From NCBI RefSeq assembly GCF_000003605.2, contig NW_003156249.1:26935-49739 (forward strand): a stretch of DNA of 22,805 nucleotides, in the 5' to 3' direction. Below are positions 18,116-22,805 of the stretch, one piece after another (within the stretch, counting starts at the first letter, position 1; every line of letters begins with the position of its first letter). A model generated the notes under the pieces. The model was not told where the DNA came from and did not search any database. It saw only the letters and a program-made list of their open reading frames with translations. Origin of the DNA: Saccoglossus kowalevskii. Lineage: Eukaryota; Hemichordata; Enteropneusta; Harrimaniidae. The translations under genes and the position numbers were made by a program.

Positions 18116-18287
18116 TTATAGGTATAAAGATATACTTCATATTTCAATTATTTAGTCACAATTGTCAACAATACTGCCAATTTGGTGTTTTCTGCTTGTG
18201 TAAACAATGTGTATGCAATGACATTTTAGTGTACATCTTGGGTATGGACCAATTCGGTGTTTGCCATTTTTGTTGACCATACCTGAC

Positions 18288-18304
18288 CCGACCCTAACCC
18301 TAAT
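18288..18304. repeat. Very short telomere-like motif
   Basis: ACCCTAACCCTAA gives two TTAGGG repeats on the minus strand. It is far too short to call an interstitial telomere tract and could be chance. Confidence 0.3.
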
Positions 18305-18506
18305 TTCCAGACACATTCCTGTTGATATTGCGACTTGTGTCATCCCATGGAGATAATTGTAGCTCAATAATGACACTCTGTTGTGCACTGTATGCTGGTA
18401 AGATGGAATGATGTCAAATAATTAAACAAGTGGTGGTATAAAACTTAATTTCCAGAGAAGAATTAATGCTTCTACTTATATTGGGCCATGTATTTTCGAG
18501 TAAATA

Positions 18507-18687
18507 TTGTAAAATCTGTATTAGAAGCAGCATCCCTAATAGAAGTCACACACATTCTTTTTGAACAACTGAAAACCAAAAAAATCACAATTTCTCATAT
18601 GTGTAGATGCTCTAATAGAAACTGCATCCCCTCTGTTGTATTGTACCATTTTAATAGAAACCGCAGCTTCTAATACAGATTTTGCAG
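18507..18687. mobile_element. 181-bp MITE with TA flanks
   Basis: The terminal inverted repeats TTGTAAAATCTGTATTAGAAGC (left, 18507-18528) and the complement of 18666-18687 match at 20 of 22 positions, including 18 in a row. TA dinucleotides flank the element at 18505-18506 and 18688-18689, as expected for the TA target of Tc1/mariner-type elements. The interior repeats a TAATAGAA(A/G) motif three times and has no coding capacity. Confidence 0.78.
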
Positions 18688-18880
18688 TACCTGTCGTTTA
18701 ATTAATTTCCAGTTTATCTCTTGTTCGACTGTCAGTTTAACTCGTAAATTCTTAAATATTTGTTATTCATTTAGTTTTGCATGTGGAGTTTCGTGAGTTT
18801 TATTATTTTTTGCACGAGGTTCTTTGTTTAATTTTTATGGTGTGGTATGTTTCAGTTTATTTATGTTTTTCACTTTAGCT
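18688..18880. other. No recognisable feature
   Basis: T-rich sequence without a gene or repeat I can support. Confidence 0.35.
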
Positions 18881-18965
18881 CTGATCGGGCCTCAAACCCA
18901 CTGCCTTTTCAAGCTAATTTTGTTTTATCTTGATGGCACGCTTGTGTACCACGCCACTACGTTGG
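18881..18965 (-). repeat. tRNA-derived (SINE-like) relic 3
   Basis: The minus strand reads GTAGTGGCGTGGTACACAAG (A-box-like) and, about 45 bases on, GCAGTGGGTTTGAGGCCC (B-box-like). Between them GGCACGC and GCGTGCC pair imperfectly. Resembles the tRNA-like heads of invertebrate SINEs. Confidence 0.52.
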
Positions 18966-19054
18966 TCGTTAAGTGGTGCTCATTTTGCTAACTCCTTTGC
19001 TGATTAGTTCAATGGGAAAACCAAAATGATTGCTTTGGTCCCAGTGAGTGTTTA

Positions 19055-19140
19055 TCTAGTGGGATTCAAACCCTTGGCGTTGGTATTAGGCGTTTTTTTT
19101 TTATTTCCCATGTTTGCCTCACCGTAACCACTTCCCCATT
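19055..19140 (-). repeat. tRNA-derived (SINE-like) relic 4
   Basis: The minus strand reads AGTGGTTACGGTGAGGCAAA, an A-run, then CCAAGGGTTTGAATCCCACT, a near-consensus T-arm and B box whose GTGGG and CCCAC-type arms partly pair. The A-run interrupts the anticodon region, so it cannot be a working tRNA. Confidence 0.55.
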
Positions 19141-19965
19141 TTATTGTGATTCTGGGAGTGTTAAACGATGTTTTTCCTCGCGCGTCGCGTCACGCCATGA
19201 CCTAGTTTCAACAACACAGATATGTTGCAACAAAATGAGTGATCTTTGGTGTTATTATCATTATATTGTCACATAATTATTCCACCTTATTGGTAATGTC
19301 TTAAGTATCTTTATTGTAATTTGTATATACCAATTTGTTTATACCGAGCAAACAACCCCCATTAAAGGGCATGTATTTTGTGACTTCACCAATTCATGTG
19401 TAGGTACAGCTTCTGGAATTGTGCCAAACAAAATGTTAAAATTTTATTGACGAATCGACTCATCCACCCTTTATTTACAGTAGTTCAAAGTTATCAAAGT
19501 GGTTGAAAATGAAATTGGAGAAAAGATCTGTTTATAATGAACGCATTTCAGGCATCACAAATACTGTATAAAAGTTACTGACAATAAAGATTTTTGCAAA
19601 AGTCAATGACATTTTTTTCGATTTACCTTTACAGTTCTAAAAAGCTCAAATTGGGGGGGGGCAAAAATTCAAAAATGTTCTATTACAGCAGCCATTTTTA
19701 ATACTTTATAAACACAACCATGTTGTTTTAGATGATAATCTACACTTGACCTGTAGTGTACCTGCAAACTACATTATTATTATAGGTTAAAACACAGTCC
19801 CTCTATCACCGGTCTCGAAACGCCTATTGTCTTAGGGGGATTAGCAATAAACATCCAGTGAATGCGTGTAGCGATTGTTGGCATCGCATAGTCACGTGAC
19901 AGTAATGAGTCGCTTTCCATTTTGGACAACGTATGATCGAGTGCTCCGTATTTTATCTCTTGCTC
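19141..19965. other. No recognisable gene
   Basis: Non-coding sequence. It includes a G8 run at 19653-19660, a CACGTG E-box near 19893 within a CpG-richer patch (19800-19950), and nothing that reads as protein. Confidence 0.4.
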
Positions 19966-20545
19966 TTAAGGTAGAGATGCAGTTTACCTGACAGGTATTT
20001 TAATTTGTTAATTAGGAAACCAAGATGACCTCCCTTGTCCACAAAACTGTATATTTTCGGAAAGCTTATTGTATGAATTTTAAAATTTTGATAGTATTTT
20101 TTTTTTATGGACACTGTAGTTTGGTATATGCACAAAAATGTGCTTTTTTGGTCAAAAGTGATTTAAAAAAAAAATAGCTTCTAAACCATGCTTCTGTTTC
20201 CTGTCAAAATTGGTTTATGGGTACATCTGTTTACTATGAAGAAAGTGCCGTCTTGAAAACTGTCTACCAGTTGTCAATTTTGCAGGGCAGCAGCTCAAAT
20301 TTCACTACTTCAAGTTTATGCATAAATTAACACCCAGGCTAGTTGTCTGAACGATTGCTGTAACACTATTCAACTAAAAACAATGCCCCGACGGCGTTTT
20401 AAAGATAAACACATTGTCAATCATTTGTGAAAACTTCAAAACAAAAGGTCAAAGCGTCTAGGAGCTATTTTTTTTAAAGTTCTGGGATGTGCACTAAAAA
20501 GAAGCTGAGATAATTGCTAATTTGCATAACAATTCACTCAGTAAG
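19966..20545 (+). repeat. ~580-bp interspersed repeat, copy B
   Basis: Starts TTAAGGTAGAGATGCAGTTTA (19966-19986), an exact 21-base match to the inverted copy A. Homology then continues with interruptions to about 20545 (GCTAATTTGCATAACA). Both copies begin at the same TTAAGG boundary, so that boundary is a true end of the family. The right limit is approximate. The 60-codon minus-strand frame inside it (20135-19953) is a chance opening. Confidence 0.8.
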
Positions 20546-21340
20546 AAGTTTGCTAATGCTCATAATTAAAATGGCTGTAACAGGTCCAAATTTAAATGTA
20601 TATCGTTTTGTTAAAAGTTAAATATAGTGCATAATATGGAGATCCCGTCATTTCTTTTTTTCACCATGTTTCTTTTTTATTATTTATGTACAGCCTTGCT
20701 AAACCTTGCTAAGCATTCAAAAGAGAGAATGTTTTCACCTGTTATCTATATTTTAAAATCGTTTTTTTTTTAGTATGTTCCACTATTCACAATTCTACAC
20801 AATTTTAACAGTCTATAGCCAAGACTGTTTGGATAATAAAAAGCAAAAAAAAAAAAAAAAATTAACTGTAAAATTACATGTATTTTACAATTTTTTGTTA
20901 TTACGGAAGCGAAATACCATTAGTTAACAGGTGAGTTATTTTCCATTCTTTCATTTCAAATATTTCGTATTTTTTTCGATCTTGAAAATTTGACCATCTT
21001 TTTCCGACCTCCATTTTGTCAAAACATGTCGGTAGTTTTTAGGTTCCCTTTTCTCGCTTGATATGCTAGCAAAATCTTCAACTCGCATCGTTTTGGTGGG
21101 TGGAAGTGTATTTGCTTCGAGTGGGAGGGTTTATGAAAACTGTTTGATCTTGGTTAATCACATACAGCCGAACATCCTGAGAATAGTCGATTGTTGCGAT
21201 AATGCGTCGCGGTTTTTAAATCGGGTGTTTTTATGTTGTTGTGATCACTAAATTCACTATTTTATGTGCTTTCGAAGGTGCCATTCACGTGAAAAGATGT
21301 TTTGTGCTGCTATAGATTCTTTGTGTCCCGAAAAATAGAT
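20546..21340. other. AT-rich spacer with poly-A and hairpin
   Basis: Contains a 17-base A run at 20845-20861 followed at once by a small hairpin (TGTAAAAT at 20867-20874, ATTTTACA at 20882-20889). From about 20990 the sequence becomes richer in CpG. The 62-codon plus-strand frame at 21063-21251 has no motif. A donor-like TTCT|GTAAGT at about 21340 could end a non-coding first exon for the transposase-like exons that follow. Confidence 0.35.
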
Positions 21341-21617
21341 CTTCTGTAAGTTTTTTTCGAAACTCGTGGTTCAACGCGACGCCATTTTAGATACCAAACT
21401 GTGCATAAATACATCAACGAGAGTTTCTCGTTTCAGTTCCTTCTTTGAGAATAACACAAATCTGATTTAGATAATAATACCCAATACTGGTTGTATTAAG
21501 ATTAACGAATGAGTTGTGGGGTTATGGTATGTTTGGGTATCTGCTGTTTCGTTATATTCGGTGAAATACAACTTTGTATCTTTATTTACATTTTTATTTT
21601 ATTTTTATATTGTCAGA

Positions 21618-21785
21618 CGATAACGTGCAGCTGTTGAAGTCATACAAGTTCTAAACAACCATGCCTCATAAGAAGAACAGTTTTTGGAGGCCCAAGTGTC
21701 ACTACAAGTGATTTGAAAAAAAGTCTCTAGTGAATGTGATGACTTTTCACAATCGCATGTTAAATGTAGAAATTATTATTTTCAG
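21618..21785 (+). other. Possible exon upstream of transposase exons
   Basis: A pyrimidine-rich tract and CAG acceptor end at 21617. ATG at 21661 (context AACCATGCC) opens MPHKKNSFWRPKCHYK, closing at 21711. If the weak donor ACAA|GTGATT at 21707 were used, the frame would join the next exon in phase. I do not recognise the peptide. This is a proposal only. Confidence 0.2.
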
Positions 21786-22302
21786 AGTGCTAGAAATGCT
21801 TTGTGTCTTACTTAGTAAACAAATAGTTGATGGATTGAAAATGACTGGTGAGTTGAGTCGCACGTATTTTATGTGAAATTGTTATTCACTGTAAAGTTTT
21901 CCAGTAATTGTTAATATGCTAGTATTTTAAAATTTATCTTACGAGTTTCGCCAAAACTGAATCTGATGACGGGCCTCTTTGATTTTTGGTATATTTTAAG
22001 ATTTTATTTTTGTTTGTTTTTTCCCCGTGTAGAAGTGTCTAAATTCCTACTAAACCATGGAGTGGATTTGATATTGAGTGAGAGGTTCTGTCAAGACCCA
22101 CTAGAAACCCACTTCAGTGAGCATCGGCACAGAGGAGAAGCAAATAACTTTTGGGTATTAAGAGAATGTCATCAGACTTCAAAAATCTAATCACATGCAG
22201 TGCATCACAGGCAATACAGGGAGACACAAAAGAAGGCCCTTACAGCAGATAGTAGATGATACTCCTCTTCCCAAACGGGAGCGTTATAATTTCTGTTTTT
22301 GA
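21786..22302 (+). pseudogene. P-element-like transposase C-terminal exons, broken
   Basis: Two exons with intact splice signals. The first, 21786-21847 (acceptor TATTTTCAG, donor ACTG|GTGAGT), reads VLEMLCVLLSKQIVDGLKMT. The second starts at 22033 (acceptor CCCCGTGTAG) and joins in phase to read EVSKFLLNHGVDLILSERF, then CQDPLETHFSEHRHRGEANN. The QDPLE..F...R.RG segment and the preceding GLKMT are hallmarks, as I recall them, of P-element/THAP9-type transposases. After 22150 the family pattern continues one frame over: FGY, a stop at 22159-22161, ENVIRLQKS, GNTGR, and DDTPLPKR before TGA at 22300-22302. One frameshift plus one stop mean it is no longer functional. The N-terminal THAP and catalytic parts are not seen. 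Confidence 0.74.
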
Positions 22303-22507
22303 AACAATGTAAAATAGTAAAAACAAGCTATGCATGGCACAGTCCCCGTTAGTTATTAAATTTAAGAAATATAGTTTTGTTTATAGTAATATAGCTGGAA
22401 TATAACCATGTCAGGAATATGGTTTTTTAACATTAAAATGATTGACATTTGTATCTGATCATCAAACAAGTAATTGTCCATATTTAGAGATATTGCTCTG
22501 GAACAGC
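22303..22507. other. Possible 3' part of the transposon
   Basis: AT-rich sequence after the transposase stop. No terminal inverted repeat could be identified. Confidence 0.3.
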
Positions 22508-22530
22508 ATTCAAAATCAGTCATTTTGAAT
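22508..22530. repeat. Short palindrome
   Basis: ATTCAAAAT and ATTTTGAAT form a perfect 9-bp stem around CAGTC. The right arm also occurs in the repeat at 22631 onwards (CCATTTTGAAT), so it probably belongs to the same family. Confidence 0.6.
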
Positions 22531-22630
22531 ACATGTATATATATCACATGATGTATAACGAATATATAAAATTTGAATATAATCAGTCAAAGCATTTAAG
22601 AGTAGGCTCTATAAGCCCAATCATTAAAAC

Positions 22631-22805
22631 AAAATGGCCGCCAGTCAGCCATTTTGAATCCAATCTGAATAAAAAAATGCCGTGCATCAGGAACCTGTAA
22701 TGTCTAATGTATGTACCAAGTTTGAACGAAATCCATCCATAAATGCCAGAAATGCTTGATATTTGATGATTTTTTAGCACAAAAATGACCACCATTCGGC
22801 CATTT
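22631..22805. repeat. Interspersed repeat with ATGGCC palindromes, cut by window edge
   Basis: AAAATGGCCGCCAGTCAGCC at 22631 is part of an 8-bp inverted repeat (AAAATGGC with GCCATTTT). A diverged second copy, AAAATGACCACCATTCGGCC, begins at 22782, 151 bp on. Between them lies CCAAGTTTGAACGAAATCCA, a phrase I associate from memory with high-copy repeats of marine invertebrate genomes. The 70-codon minus-strand frame here is not a gene. The array or element extends past the window. Confidence 0.6.

Noticed and set aside
18288-18304. Interstitial telomere repeat
   Set aside because: There are only two TTAGGG units, which chance can explain.
17911-19140. Functional tRNA genes
   Set aside because: B boxes are recognisable, but acceptor and anticodon stems do not pair and one copy has an A-run through the anticodon region.
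22362-22795. Minus-strand frames of 61 and 70 codons near the right edge
   Set aside because: They lie in AT-rich and palindromic repeat sequence and show no protein motif.

Overview
This is AT-rich, repeat-filled animal genomic DNA. Its genes are interrupted by canonical GT-AG introns, there are no operons or bacterial signals, and it is crowded with minisatellites, decayed LINEs, tRNA-derived repeats and DNA-transposon relics. That fits an aquatic invertebrate metazoan; I cannot place it more closely from sequence alone.

The one gene I recognise with confidence is on the minus strand: the 5' coding half of HTATSF1 (Tat-SF1, the animal counterpart of yeast CUS2), a U2 snRNP-associated splicing and elongation factor. 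Five coding exons (12270-12127, 11794-11614, 11442-11240, 10171-10011, 8704-8599) join in phase to give 265 codons. They cover the N-terminal conserved segment, a complete RRM1, a lysine-rich linker and the first strand of the C-terminal RRM (UHM). The remaining exons were not found and probably lie left of the window or in sequence too diverged to recognise.

Layout. 1-3000: non-coding with small tandem repeats, a hairpin and an ACAT microsatellite. 3125-4376: two different minus-strand LINE 3' fragments. 4377-6288: mostly unassigned, with two open frames of uncertain status. 6289-8250: three tandem arrays (65, 23 and about 35 bp). 8599-12284: HTATSF1 exons, whose introns hold a 50-bp array touching a 3' splice site, a 69-bp array, and a 64-bp array that has copied an exon-intron boundary four times. 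12735-13445: a third LINE relic. 14000-16300: a CpG-richer stretch with palindromic motifs, a small foldback element and a possible 5' UTR exon of HTATSF1. 16640-20545: a pair of inverted copies of a repeat of about 580 bp, enclosing a cluster of tRNA-like relics and a MITE. 21786-22302: two correctly phased exons of a P-element-like transposase, broken by a frameshift and a stop. 22500-22805: palindromic repeat family.

I saw no defence system, CRISPR array or clearly new protein system. The most unusual features are the amplified 5' splice site inside a gene for a splicing factor, the arrays that sit next to or inside its introns, and the inverted repeat pair.
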